Shown here piece after piece: positions 33,779-43,191 of a stretch of 64,000 nt of DNA. Numbering within the stretch: the first letter of the stretch is position 1; each line of letters begins with the position of its first letter. Below the pieces are notes generated by a model, which made no database searches, was not told the origin of the DNA, and saw nothing but the letters and a program-made list of their open reading frames with translations. Source of the DNA: Bacteroidales bacterium (GTDB lineage: Bacteria > Bacteroidota > Bacteroidia > Bacteroidales > UBA932); contig JAFXQA010000008.1 of the NCBI GenBank assembly GCA_017527415.1, positions 98,848-162,847 of the forward strand. The letters are read 5' to 3'. The translations under genes and the position numbers were made by a program.

Positions 33779-34856
33779 AGTAGTGGCTGTTTTCTTCGTT
33801 GTGGAGGTAGTTGACCTCGGTTTTCTGCACCTGTCCGGCCAGAAGGCCGCAGGCAGCGTAGATGTCTTCCCCGCGCGAGGCGCGTATGGTGCAGGTGATG
33901 CCGTTGGCGTTCAGGCGGTCCCGGAAGGCCTCCATCACGTTCTGGGGGGAGGTGCCATAGGGGAAATCCGGAATCTGGTGGAAACGGATGAGGTTTACCC
34001 GGCACTCCAGCCCCCTCAGCAGGCGGATGAGGGCGTCGGCGTGGCGCTTGTCATCGTTCCATCCTGCGAACATCGTATATTCGAAAGATACCCTCCGCTG
34101 CCCGCTCCAGTCGTACTGGCGGATGAGAGCGATGACGTCTTTGATGGGCCAGGCCTTCTCTACCGGCATCATCTTCACACGCTCCTCGCCGAAAGGGTTG
34201 TGGAGGCTGATGGCAAGATGAGAGCGGTGCTCGTCGAGGTAGCGCTTGAGCTGCGGCAGCACGCCTATGCTGGAGACGGTGATGCGCTTGGGGCTCCATC
34301 CGAACCCCCAGTCGGCCGTAAGGGCCTCGATCGCCTTGGACACGGCGTCGTAGTTGTTCAGGGGCTCGCCCATCCCCATGAAAACGGCATTGGTGAGGGA
34401 GTCGGCCTCGTCGATGGAAACGAACTGGTTGAGGATGTCGGCGGCCTGCAACTGCCCGTGGAAGCCCCCGCGGCCGGTCATGCAGAATGCACAGTTCATG
34501 GCGCAGCCGGCCTGGGAAGATACGCACAGGGTGCGGCGGTCTCCGTCCGGGATGACCACAGATTCGACGGCGGACGTTTCCACCAGGCTGCCGCCGAGCG
34601 GAGCCTCCACCTTGAACAGGTATTTGACGGTGCCGTCGGTGCTGACCGCCTTCCCTATGGGAGCCTCGGTTCCCAGATGGAAACAACGGCCTAGCGTCTC
34701 CCGGTTTTCCTTGGAAATGTTGGTCATTTCTTCGAAGGAACGGACCTTCGAAACGTACACCCAGCGGGCTATCTGTTTGGCGACGAACGGCTTGAAGGCG
34801 CATCTTGCAGCGACCGATTCGAGTTCTTCCGGATTAAGGCCAAGTATCTTTTCCAT
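33771..34856 (-). CDS. rlmN: 23S rRNA (adenine2503-C2)-methyltransferase
   Basis: 361 residues. Radical-SAM motif C118-AMN-C122-AF-C125, preceded by TLCVSSQAG; GMGEPLNNYDAV; and the second catalytic Cys near the C-terminus (SRGEDIYAACG). It uses SAM radical chemistry and a methyl-Cys intermediate to modify 23S A2503, and often also tRNA A37. First gene of rlmN-patatin-recX-GH3; -7 box only 7 nt before ATG. Confidence 0.96.
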   Translation of the reverse strand: MEKILGLNPEELESVAARCAFKPFVAKQIARWVYVSKVRSFEEMTNISKENRETLGRCFHLGTEAPIGKAVSTDGTVKYLFKVEAPLGGSLVETSAVESVVIPDGDRRTLCVSSQAGCAMNCAFCMTGRGGFHGQLQAADILNQFVSIDEADSLTNAVFMGMGEPLNNYDAVSKAIEALTADWGFGWSPKRITVSSIGVLPQLKRYLDEHRSHLAISLHNPFGEERVKMMPVEKAWPIKDVIALIRQYDWSGQRRVSFEYTMFAGWNDDKRHADALIRLLRGLECRVNLIRFHQIPDFPYGTSPQNVMEAFRDRLNANGITCTIRASRGEDIYAACGLLAGQVQKTEVNYLHNEENSHYYD

Positions 34857-34863
34857 ACGTTAG

Positions 34864-34892
34864 CAAAGTTAATCATTTTTTGACTATATTTG
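34864..34892. promoter_or_regulatory. Divergent -7 boxes of rlmN (-) and recA (+)
   Basis: TAACTTTG on the minus strand (34864-34871) ends 7 nt from the rlmN ATG. TATATTTG on the plus strand (34885-34892) lies 40 nt before the recA ATG. I see no clear LexA-like operator. Confidence 0.6.
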
Positions 34893-34932
34893 CCTTCGGG
34901 CATATGCCCCTTAATTATTAATTTATTTCATT

Positions 34933-35963
<1,031 letters not shown>

Positions 35964-35964
<1 letters not shown>

Positions 35965-37112
35965 TGGCGAAGGAAAAAATCATTTTGACTGGAGACCGCC
36001 CCACGGGGCGGCTCCATATCGGACATTACGTAGGGTCGCTCCGCAGGAGGGTAGAGTTGCAGAACAGCGGGCTTTTCGACAAAATCTTCATCATGATTGC
36101 CGACGCCCAGGCTCTCACCGACAATGCGGACAATCCCGAAAAAGTAAGGCAGAATATAATTGAGGTGGCGCTCGACTATCTCAGCGTAGGGTTGGATCCA
36201 CAGAAGAGCAACCTGTTTATCCAAAGCCAGATAAGCGAACTCACCGAGCTCACGTTCTTCTATAATAATCTGGTTACTGTGCAGCGCTTGCAGCGCAATC
36301 CCACTGTCAAGGCCGAGATCCAGCTGCGCGGCTTTAACGACGATGCCGCGGCGGACAACAAGGCGGGAATCCCTGTAGGATTCTTCTGCTATCCCATCAG
36401 CCAGGCTGCAGACATCACCGCGTTCAACGCCACCGTGGTGCCCGTGGGAGAAGATCAGGAACCCATGATCGAACAGACACGCGAGATAGTGCGAAAGTTC
36501 AACTCCACTTACGCACCAGTGCTTGTGGAGCCGGATATCCTGCTGCCGGACAATGCCTCCTGCCTGAGGCTGCCCGGCACCGACGGAAAGGCAAAGATGA
36601 GCAAGAGCCTGGGCAATTGCATCTACCTTTCAGACGATTCCGAGACCGTGCGTGAAAAGGTTCGCGGCATGTACACAGATCCCGGCCACCTGCAGGTGAG
36701 TGACCCGGGAAAGGTGGAAGGCAACACCGTTTTCACCTATCTCGATGCGTTCTGCAAGCCTGAGCATTTCGAGAAATTCGCGTCCTGCTTTGCGGGCAAG
36801 AAGGTTTCTTTCTCTTTCGCCTCTCTGGACGAAATGAAGGCACAGTACCGCGCCGGCGGACTCGGGGACGTGATGTGCAAGAACTTCCTTTATGCCGTGC
36901 TGGAAGACACCCTGGCTCCTATCCGTGAGCGCAGACACCGCTTCGAGCAGGATATACCTTATGTTTATGAGGTCCTTCGCCGCGGCACCGAAGCCGCCCG
37001 CGCCGTTGCATCCCAGACGCTTGCAGCCGTCAAGCGCGCCATGAAGATCAACTACTTCGATCCCGGCGTGCTCGACGAACTTATTGCTGAGCAGAGCGAG
37101 AAGTACCGCTAG
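35964..37112 (+). CDS. trpS: Tryptophan-tRNA ligase
   Basis: 382 residues, class I synthetase. [18 protein letters not shown] contains the HIGH motif; KMSKS lies in [11 protein letters not shown] (about 213). The chain is somewhat longer than the bacterial norm (~330), with extra residues in the C-terminal helical part. Charges tRNA-Trp. It is followed 10 bp later by copy B of the 108-bp element. Confidence 0.96.
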
Positions 37113-37122
37113 CTTCCGGGCC

Positions 37123-37230
37123 ATGGCGGGTAACTAACTGAATTTCAACTATTTAACCCATAGCCTCCCCTCTTGATTCCTAGGGGAGGCTTATAGCTAA
37201 AACACTGATGGCCAAGCTTTTAGCTGCCAT
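37123..37230. repeat. 108-bp inverted-dimer element, copy B (upstream of RAYT)
   Basis: ATGGCGGGTAACTAAC to AGCTGCCAT. The central palindrome is GCCTCCCCT...AGGGGAGGC. It ends 11 bp before the transposase ATG and is in the same orientation as copy C on the other side of the gene. Confidence 0.85.
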
Positions 37231-37241
37231 CACCATTTATC

Positions 37242-38153
37242 ATGAAGAACCCTGCAGGAGACCGCAAGGTGCTCCATATCTATCAAAATACCCCTGAAGG
37301 AAGTCTTTTATTCTATACGGTATCCGACTTCCTTGTCTACTTTACGGTATTCTGTGTTTCTGCGAGGAAGCACCGGATCACCGTTCTGGGAACATGTCCT
37401 ATGTTCGACCATCTGCATGGTTTGTTTGAAGAAGAATCACGTAAGAGTGTTTCCGGTTTTATTGGAGACTATACCCGGCAATATGCAAATCTATTCAATC
37501 AGACCATAGGTCAATCCGGGGCGGTATTCAACCCGGGTTTTGGATGTGCTGTGAAAACCGGCGACAAGAGTATCCGGACAGCCTGTTCATATCTATATAA
37601 TAATCCCGGTGAAAAGGGTCTTTGCAAAAGGGCACAGGATTATCGATGGACATTCCTGGCTTATGCTGTTTCCGACCATCCGTTTTCCGAGAAAATCGTA
37701 TTGAGTAAAGCCTCACGTCCTTTGCGCCGGGCATTGAAAGAAGTCGATTGTTTCCGAAAACAGGATAAACCGCTGACTTATGTAATTCTTGAAAGGCTGT
37801 TTCGTGACCTGGAGAACAAGGAAAAGAACCAGTTGACCGACTACATTATCTCAAGATACAACTGCATCGATTATGACCGGCTGATTTCTTTTTACGGCAG
37901 TTACGATAAAATGTGTCTTGCATTCGCTTCCAACCAGGGAAGCGAGTACGACATCGACGAAGTCTTTGAACGGGGAAGCCATAAAGTGTACCCGGCCATA
38001 TCCTCAACACTTCTTAAAGAGTGTGGTCTGAAGAGTGTCAAAGACATTTTTCATATGTCTCCTGCCGATCAGGAAGATCTTGCGCGCCGGCTGTTTTATG
38101 AAAGCTCGGCGCAGGACTGGCAGATCCGAAAGTACTTTCGATGGAAAAGGTAG
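37242..38153 (+). CDS. Y1/HUH transposase, REP-associated tyrosine transposase (RAYT)-like
   Basis: 303 residues. MFDHLHGLFE supplies the HUH motif (His57, His59), preceded by the conserved cysteine-type strand (LGTCPM). About 60 residues later CSYLYNNPGEKGLC corresponds to the YxxLNPxxAGL segment of RAYTs and carries the likely nucleophile Tyr117 (or Tyr119). The C-terminal ~100 residues are basic/helical and may bind DNA. Such enzymes cut single-stranded hairpin DNA and are tied to REP repeats. Here the gene is flanked at 11 and 20 bp by 108-bp elements B and C. Base composition is clearly AT-richer than neighbours, suggesting acquisition. No second ORF (TnpB) is present. Confidence 0.85.
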   Translation: MKNPAGDRKVLHIYQNTPEGSLLFYTVSDFLVYFTVFCVSARKHRITVLGTCPMFDHLHGLFEEESRKSVSGFIGDYTRQYANLFNQTIGQSGAVFNPGFGCAVKTGDKSIRTACSYLYNNPGEKGLCKRAQDYRWTFLAYAVSDHPFSEKIVLSKASRPLRRALKEVDCFRKQDKPLTYVILERLFRDLENKEKNQLTDYIISRYNCIDYDRLISFYGSYDKMCLAFASNQGSEYDIDEVFERGSHKVYPAISSTLLKECGLKSVKDIFHMSPADQEDLARRLFYESSAQDWQIRKYFRWKR

Positions 38154-38173
38154 AGACGTGGCGTTTCAGGGCT

Positions 38174-38281
38174 ATGGCGGCCAACTAACTGAATTTCAAC
38201 TATTTAACCATAAGCCTCCCCTAGTTTTTCGCGGGGGAGGCTTATATTTAACGTGCTGATAATCAGCGCCATATCTGCCAC
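38174..38281. repeat. 108-bp inverted-dimer element, copy C (downstream of RAYT)
   Basis: ATGGCGGCCAACTAAC to ATCTGCCAC; central GCCTCCCCT...GGGGGAGGC. It lies 3 bp beyond the comEA-like stop codon (convergent). About 95% identical to copy D in inverse orientation (5 differences by eye). The identity continues 31 bp past the element, through the last codons of the comEA-like gene (to 38312). Confidence 0.85.
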
Positions 38282-38284
38282 GAG

Positions 38285-39307
38285 CTATTTAAGCCGGCAG
38301 CGGCGAAGACGCGCTGTCTGTTCTTCGGAGAGAATGCCAGCCTGCAGCAAGCCATCAACAGTATGGTTTTCCGGCGGATTGTGATCCCGGTAAAAAGCGA
38401 TGTCCCTCGCGGTCTGCCAGTTACGGATGTGAGGGTGGTTGCGGATATCTTCCACGCTGCCGGACCAGAAGGGGTAAGGTTCTGATGGCGAGCATGTAAT
38501 GAGATCTTTAAGGCCATCATATTTCTCCTGGTCGAAATGCCAGATCTCCATCAGCTGCTCCGGGCAGCTATAGCCCCGGAGCTGCTCCCGGTACTCCACC
38601 ATCCTGTGGGCAAACCAGCCGCCTATTCCGGGAAGGGAGTCGAACGATGCTGAATCCGCTTTGTTGATATCTATTTTCGGGATGTCGATGAACGGCGCCA
38701 GGCGTTTGAACACCGAATCCGCCACCACATAACTCTTCGCAAAATCGGCCTTCCGCCGGAATCGGCCGCCCTTTTCGCGATAGTTGATTATCGACTGCGC
38801 CTGCTTTTCGGTAAAGCCCAGGCGCACCAGTTCTTCAAATTTCACGGTATTCGGATTGAAGCGGAAACTCTCCACCCTCCTCTGCGGTGCCTTTTCGTAC
38901 ATCGCCCTCGCCGCCGCCCCATGGCTGCCCATTCTCTCCACGACCACCGGTTCTCCACCCTCAGTTTGTCCTTCTTCTGCCAATCGTGTCAGTCCGGACC
39001 TGTTGTTTTGTTTTTGATTATGGGTAAAACGGGAGGATGTACCCTCACGGGACCTACGCCACCCTCGGCTTAGAGGGGGAACCGCGTCAGCGGTGGGGTC
39101 GAGCGTGGGTGGGCCTGCGGGTGTGCCAGGCGAGACGGTCGGTGAGGGTACATCCTCCCGCGCTCCCTGAACAACGAACACCGTATCCGGCCGGTCGCGG
39201 TTGGCGACCACGCGTTCTACCGCGGCGCGATGCACGAACAGCGCCAGTTCAAAGCCAAGGACGAGAAAAGCGAGGGCTATTGCCCCCGTCTTGAAAGAAG
39301 CCTTCAT
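38285..39307 (-). CDS. ComEA-like helix-hairpin-helix protein
   Basis: 340 residues. An N-terminal transmembrane/signal segment (FKTGAIALAFLVLGFELALF as the hydrophobic part) is followed by a low-complexity Pro/Ser/Thr/Arg-rich linker (about 50-130). Repeated HhH units of the ComEA type follow: FNPNTVKFEELVRLGF, DINKADSASFDSLPGIGGWFA, and further helices to about 335. This suggests a membrane-tethered DNA-binding protein, possibly for DNA uptake; a competence role is only inference. The linker includes a 131-bp DNA insert with 19-bp perfect inverted ends (39030-39160). Its 3' end touches element C. Confidence 0.8.
   Translation of the reverse strand: MKASFKTGAIALAFLVLGFELALFVHRAAVERVVANRDRPDTVFVVQGAREDVPSPTVSPGTPAGPPTLDPTADAVPPLSRGWRRSREGTSSRFTHNQKQNNRSGLTRLAEEGQTEGGEPVVVERMGSHGAAARAMYEKAPQRRVESFRFNPNTVKFEELVRLGFTEKQAQSIINYREKGGRFRRKADFAKSYVVADSVFKRLAPFIDIPKIDINKADSASFDSLPGIGGWFAHRMVEYREQLRGYSCPEQLMEIWHFDQEKYDGLKDLITCSPSEPYPFWSGSVEDIRNHPHIRNWQTARDIAFYRDHNPPENHTVDGLLQAGILSEEQTARLRRCRLK
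39030..39160. repeat. 131-bp inverted-repeat insert in comEA-like coding region
   Basis: CGGGAGGATGTACCCTCAC (39030-39048) is repeated as its exact inverse complement at 39142-39160. The 93-bp interior holds smaller hairpins (CCCTC...GAGGG, ACCGC-GTCA-GCGGT). In the protein it corresponds to residues about 50-93, a low-complexity linker. The layout suggests a palindromic element that settled in a tolerant linker. Confidence 0.6.
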
Positions 39308-39319
39308 GCCACAACCCTC

Positions 39320-40030
39320 CTACTCCTTATATTTATTCTTGTGTTCCCCTTTTTCGACAACCGCACCACCCACGACTATGACTATTTCGCCCTTGGGCTC
39401 TTCAGCGCTGAAATGCCCGAGAACCTCGGCGATGGTGCCGCGGACATGCTCTTCGTGGAGTTTGGAAATCTCGCGCGCGACACTGCACGGGCGTTCTGGC
39501 CCGAAGACCTCTGCAAACTGCTCCAGGGTCTTCACCAGACGGCGGGGGGATTCATAGAAAACCATGGTCCGCGGCTCCTGGGCCAGGGACTGCAGCAAGG
39601 TCTGACGGCCCTTTTTCTGCGGAAGGAAACCCTCGAAGCAGAAACGGTCGCAAGGCAGGCCGGAAGATACTATGGCCGGGATGCATGCTGTGGCGCCGGG
39701 AAGCGTCTGCACCTCAATACCTTCCACCGCGCAGCTGCGGGCAAGCAGGAAGCCGGGGTCCGAGATGCCGGGAGTGCCTGCATCGCTTATCAACGCCACA
39801 TTCTTGCCGGAGGCGATGACTTCCTTTATGCGTTCGGCAGTCTGGTGCTCATTGAATTTGTGATGCGACTGCAACGGCCTGCGTATGCCGTAATGATCCA
39901 GGAGAACCGAACTCGTACGGGTATCCTCGGCCAGGATCAGATCCGCCTCCTTCAATATCTCCACTGCCCTGAAGGTCATGTCTTCAAGGTTCCCAACCGG
40001 GGTTGGCACAATGTAAAGTTTTCCTTTCAT
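39320..40030 (-). CDS. rsmI: 16S rRNA (cytidine1402-2'-O)-methyltransferase
   Basis: 236 residues from ATG 40030 ([19 protein letters not shown]). Family motifs: [48 protein letters not shown]. Tetrapyrrole-methylase fold enzyme that methylates C1402 of 16S rRNA with SAM. It lies 12 bp after the comEA-like start on the same strand and is divergent from tdk. Confidence 0.96.
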   Translation of the reverse strand: MKGKLYIVPTPVGNLEDMTFRAVEILKEADLILAEDTRTSSVLLDHYGIRRPLQSHHKFNEHQTAERIKEVIASGKNVALISDAGTPGISDPGFLLARSCAVEGIEVQTLPGATACIPAIVSSGLPCDRFCFEGFLPQKKGRQTLLQSLAQEPRTMVFYESPRRLVKTLEQFAEVFGPERPCSVAREISKLHEEHVRGTIAEVLGHFSAEEPKGEIVIVVGGAVVEKGEHKNKYKE

Positions 40031-40047
40031 AAAACGGGACTTATTGT

Positions 40048-40055
40048 TATCTTTG
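40048..40055 (+). promoter_or_regulatory. -7 box of tdk
   Basis: TATCTTTG, 30 nt before ATG 40086. The -33 region (CTTTC near 40025) is a poor match. Confidence 0.55.
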
Positions 40056-40085
40056 CACAACAAGTCGACGACAAATTTAACCAAA

Positions 40086-40658
40086 ATGTACGCAGAAAAC
40101 AATACCAAAAAGAGCGGCTGCATCGAAGTCGTATGCGGCTCTATGTTCTCCGGGAAAACAGAAGAACTCATCCGCAGGCTCCGCAGGGCCCAGTTTGCAA
40201 ATCAGGTGATAGCCATTTTCAAACCTTCGGTAGACAACCGCTATTCCGATGTGGAAGTGGTTTCTCACGATTCCCACAGCATCACCAGCAAGCCCATCAA
40301 GGATGCTGCCGAGATGCTCAAGGTCGGCCCCGAGGTGCAGGTCGTTGGTATTGACGAAGCTCAGTTCTTCGGAGAGAATCTTGCAGCAGTCTGCCAGGCC
40401 CTGGCCAACCGCGGGGTCCGCGTCATTGCAGCCGGCCTTGATACCGACTATCTCGGAAAGCCCTTCGGCCCCATCCCGGCCCTCATGGCCATCGCAGAAG
40501 ACGTGCAGAAGGTGCACGCTATCTGCGTAAAGTGCGGCGCTCTCGCCAATCATTCCCACCGCCTCAGCAAGAGCCGTAAGTTGGTGGTTCTGGGCGAGAA
40601 GGATATCTACGAGCCCCTCTGCCGCGAGTGCTTCAACAAGGCTCTGGCCGAAGAATAA
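40086..40658 (+). CDS. tdk: Thymidine kinase
   Basis: 190 residues from ATG 40086. P-loop [18 protein letters not shown] (about 18-35), DEAQFF Walker-B-like motif, and a zinc pair CVKCGA...CREC typical of the TK1-like type II family. Phosphorylates thymidine in the salvage pathway. Followed 11 bp later by the repeat D block. Confidence 0.97.
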   Translation: MYAENNTKKSGCIEVVCGSMFSGKTEELIRRLRRAQFANQVIAIFKPSVDNRYSDVEVVSHDSHSITSKPIKDAAEMLKVGPEVQVVGIDEAQFFGENLAAVCQALANRGVRVIAAGLDTDYLGKPFGPIPALMAIAEDVQKVHAICVKCGALANHSHRLSKSRKLVVLGEKDIYEPLCRECFNKALAEE

Positions 40659-40669
40659 AGCATAATCGT

Positions 40670-40808
40670 GCGTCTTCGCCGCTGCCGGCTTAAATAGCTC
40701 GTGGCAGATATGGCGCTGATTATCAGCACGTTAAATATAAGCCTCCCCCGCGAAAAAACAGGGGAGGCTTATTGTTAAATAGTTGAAGTTCAATTAGTTG
40801 GCCGCCAT
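40670..40808. repeat. 108-bp element copy D (40701-40808) with 31-bp carried flank
   Basis: In inverse orientation to B and C. The element proper is 40701-40808 (GTGGCAGATATGG to GGCCGCCAT). Bases 40670-40700 reproduce the last codons, stop and 3-bp gap of the comEA-like gene next to copy C (38282-38312), although no such gene exists here. C and D form a ~140-bp inverted repeat around the comEA-like, rsmI and tdk genes. Confidence 0.85.
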
Positions 40809-40878
40809 GGCCTGGGAGTTTCGCAATCTACCATGGCCAAAACCAAGATATTCAGGGATACGACAACCAATCCTCGCA

Positions 40879-41781
40879 TCATCCGCGGGGATGATGCTCC
40901 AGCACGGCTTTCTGCCAGGTGGCGGTATCTACGTGGGTGTAGATTTCGGTAGTGAGGATGCTCTCATGCCCAAGCATCTCCTGCACAACACGCAGGTCAG
41001 CTCCGTTTTCAATCAGGTGAGTGGCGAAACTGTGGCGGAAAGTGTGGGGGGATATCTCTTTGTCTACCCCGGCCAGGAGGGCAGCCTTTTTTACCATGTT
41101 GAAAACTGAAACGCGACTCAGCGGCTTTCCGAAACGGTTCAAAAAAACCACATCGTCGTAAGCAGGGGAAAACGCATCGGGGCGCATGGCGAGCCACTGC
41201 CCGTAAGCTTCGACCGCCGCACCGCCTATCGGCACCATGCGCTCTTTATCCCCTTTCCCGACGATGCGCACGAAGCCTTCCGTCTCGTAGACGTTCGATA
41301 TCTTCAATGCGCAGACTTCCGATACGCGCAGGCCGCAACCATAGAGAATCTCCAGTATCGCCCTGTCGCGCACGCCCTGCCAGGTGCGGGTATCCACGCC
41401 CTCGATTATGGCCGTAACTTCCTCTACGGAAAGCACTTCCGGGAGATATCTGCCCAATTTTGGAGCATCTACGATATCGCAGGGATTCTCTTTCCGCTCA
41501 CCCTCCAGAATCATCCAGTCGAAAAAAGACCGCAGGGCGCTGAGCTGCCTTGCCTGGCTGCGCTTGGAGACCTTGCCGGCACGCTCTGAAAAGTATGAAA
41601 CCACGGCACTGCTCTCCAGGCTGCGAAGATCAACTGCGTCCGGAGCAGATCCTTCTTCCAAAGCAGACACAAAAGCAGCCACGTCGGAGCTGTAAGAGGC
41701 CACCGTATTAGGGGACATCTTGCGCTCTATCCGCAGATAATAACGGTAGGCTTTGAGTATTTTTTCCATCTGTCCTGCCAT
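40879..41781 (-). CDS. xerD: Tyrosine recombinase XerC/XerD
   Basis: 300 residues. N-terminal core-binding SAM-like domain (about 1-100), then the catalytic domain with Arg152 (GCGLRVSE), Lys (GKGDKER), His246/Arg249 (HTFRHSF), His272 (LGHESI) and Tyr281 (YTHV). Length and spacing fit the housekeeping Xer recombinase that resolves chromosome dimers at dif, rather than a phage integrase. XerC or XerD cannot be told apart here. The -7 box ends 7 nt from ATG. Confidence 0.92.
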   Translation of the reverse strand: MAGQMEKILKAYRYYLRIERKMSPNTVASYSSDVAAFVSALEEGSAPDAVDLRSLESSAVVSYFSERAGKVSKRSQARQLSALRSFFDWMILEGERKENPCDIVDAPKLGRYLPEVLSVEEVTAIIEGVDTRTWQGVRDRAILEILYGCGLRVSEVCALKISNVYETEGFVRIVGKGDKERMVPIGGAAVEAYGQWLAMRPDAFSPAYDDVVFLNRFGKPLSRVSVFNMVKKAALLAGVDKEISPHTFRHSFATHLIENGADLRVVQEMLGHESILTTEIYTHVDTATWQKAVLEHHPRG

Positions 41782-41788
41782 ATCTCTA

Positions 41789-41816
41789 CAAATATAAATA
41801 AAAAAGAGTATCTTTG
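41789..41816. promoter_or_regulatory. Divergent -7 boxes of xerD (-) and C11 peptidase gene (+)
   Basis: TATATTTG on the minus strand (41789-41796) ends 7 nt from the xerD ATG. TATCTTTG on the plus strand (41809-41816) ends 6 nt from ATG 41823. Both imply almost leaderless mRNAs. Confidence 0.65.
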
Positions 41817-41822
41817 TAAGTT

Positions 41823-43079
41823 ATGCGCAATATAAAGGCAGTCATATTCCTCAGCGTGCTTCTCGCAACCATCCTTTGCGGATGCACAAAGGAATCCGAC
41901 CGGAGTTCTTACCCCCAAGAGGATTTCGTGATGGTTTTTTATTGCGCAGGATTCAATGACCTGTCTTCAGACATACGGAATAATCTGGAAGTCCTGCAAA
42001 AGGCGAATCTTCCCTTCAAAGGCTCCAGACACAAATTGCTTACGTTCACCCACCTTTCGGTGTCCGACAGTGATTTCAAGACCCTTACTCCATCCCATCT
42101 GGTAGAAATATCGAAAGACTTCGGGAAGATTCATACGGACACCCTCCTCACAATCGACAAAACCCGTTTTGCAACCGACCCTGCAGTTATGCGCGAGGTA
42201 CTCGAGAAAGTCATGGAGCTTTATCCCGGTGCCCGTTATGGGCTGGTTTTCTCCTCCCACGCAACCGGATGGCTTCCAGCCGGGAAATACAACAACGCCA
42301 GCGTCCTGGATCTGCTCCAGTTTTCCGCACGACGCAACGCCGGCGAACTTCCCCTCTTCCGCTACAATGAGAATCCGGATGAGCCCAGGGTGAAGAGTAT
42401 CGGTGCAGAAGTTAAAATACAGGACAACAAAAAGTATTCGGTGGAGATGACCATACAGGACATGGCGTCTGCGATCCCGATGCATCTCGACTACCTTCTC
42501 TTCGACGCCTGCCTGATGGGCGGGATCGAAGTGGCATATGAGTTCAAGGACGTAGCAGACAAAGTGGCATTCTCCCCTACTGAAGTACTGGTCTTCGGAT
42601 TCGATTATTCCGATGTCAGCACCCTTGTCAGCGACACCCCCAACATCGAGGGCTTCTGCAAGGCTTACTACGATTCCTATGTCCAGGCACATCACGATGC
42701 TACTATAACAGTCACGAAGTCTTCCGCTCTCCCGGCTCTTGCCCAGACCTGCAAGACCCTGTTCAGCAAATACCGCGTCAATCTGGACGCCCTGAGCATC
42801 GGAAGTGGCATCCAGCCGTATTTCCAGGGTTCGCATCACTGGTTCTACGACCTGCAGGATATTTTACTTAAAGCGGGAATCAGCATCGAGGATATGGCCA
42901 GCCTGCAACTGGCTCTAGATTCCTGCATAAGCTACAAGGCGAACACCCCCAGGTTCATGTCCATCACGATCAACACGTACAGCGGTCTCAGCATGTATCT
43001 TCCGGGGGCGGGAGATGCCTCGCTGAACGGATTCTACAAGACCCTTGCCTGGAATAAAGCCACAAATTTGGTAGAATAA
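41823..43079 (+). CDS. Clostripain-family (C11) cysteine peptidase lipoprotein
   Basis: 418 residues. Signal peptide with lipobox LCGC (Cys21). The catalytic pair of the C11/caspase-like fold is visible: His146 in FSSHATGW and Cys230 in LLFDACLMGG. The EDFVMVFYCAGFNDL strand near the N-terminus is typical. C11 peptidases cut after Arg or Lys and may self-process; a lipid-anchored surface protease is likely. Monocistronic, with its own start-proximal promoter. Confidence 0.9.
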   Translation: MRNIKAVIFLSVLLATILCGCTKESDRSSYPQEDFVMVFYCAGFNDLSSDIRNNLEVLQKANLPFKGSRHKLLTFTHLSVSDSDFKTLTPSHLVEISKDFGKIHTDTLLTIDKTRFATDPAVMREVLEKVMELYPGARYGLVFSSHATGWLPAGKYNNASVLDLLQFSARRNAGELPLFRYNENPDEPRVKSIGAEVKIQDNKKYSVEMTIQDMASAIPMHLDYLLFDACLMGGIEVAYEFKDVADKVAFSPTEVLVFGFDYSDVSTLVSDTPNIEGFCKAYYDSYVQAHHDATITVTKSSALPALAQTCKTLFSKYRVNLDALSIGSGIQPYFQGSHHWFYDLQDILLKAGISIEDMASLQLALDSCISYKANTPRFMSITINTYSGLSMYLPGAGDASLNGFYKTLAWNKATNLVE

Positions 43080-43090
43080 GCAAAATTATC

Positions 43091-43191
43091 TATATTTGCG
43101 CCCGCATTTCATAAAACCCCTCAGGGGCTTTGGTGCAATGGGATCCGGGCCCAGTTTCCCGGATTGAGTAACACATTTTAAAAAAACAGAA
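43091..43191 (+). promoter_or_regulatory. rplY promoter and structured leader
   Basis: -7 box TATATTTG at 43091-43098, then a ~90-nt leader. Two hairpins: CCCC-TCA-GGGG (about 43127-43137) and ATCCGGG...CCCGGAT (43143-43164). The long, structured leader contrasts with the near-leaderless genes nearby and could bind L25 for feedback control, but no direct evidence exists. Confidence 0.5.

Noticed and set aside
31184-33814. 876-codon open frame on the plus strand
   Set aside because: It lies opposite the patatin-barrel gene, whose motifs, signal peptide and operon overlaps are convincing; the plus frame shows no family motif and is a codon-bias shadow.
33771-34856. Radical-SAM protein as the missing maturase for the PqqD operon
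   Set aside because: All motifs identify it as RlmN, a housekeeping rRNA methyltransferase, and it is 12 kb away in another operon.
40879-41781. Tyrosine recombinase as integrase of a mobile island
   Set aside because: Size, domain spacing and housekeeping neighbours fit XerC/XerD; no attachment-site duplication, phage or conjugation genes nearby.
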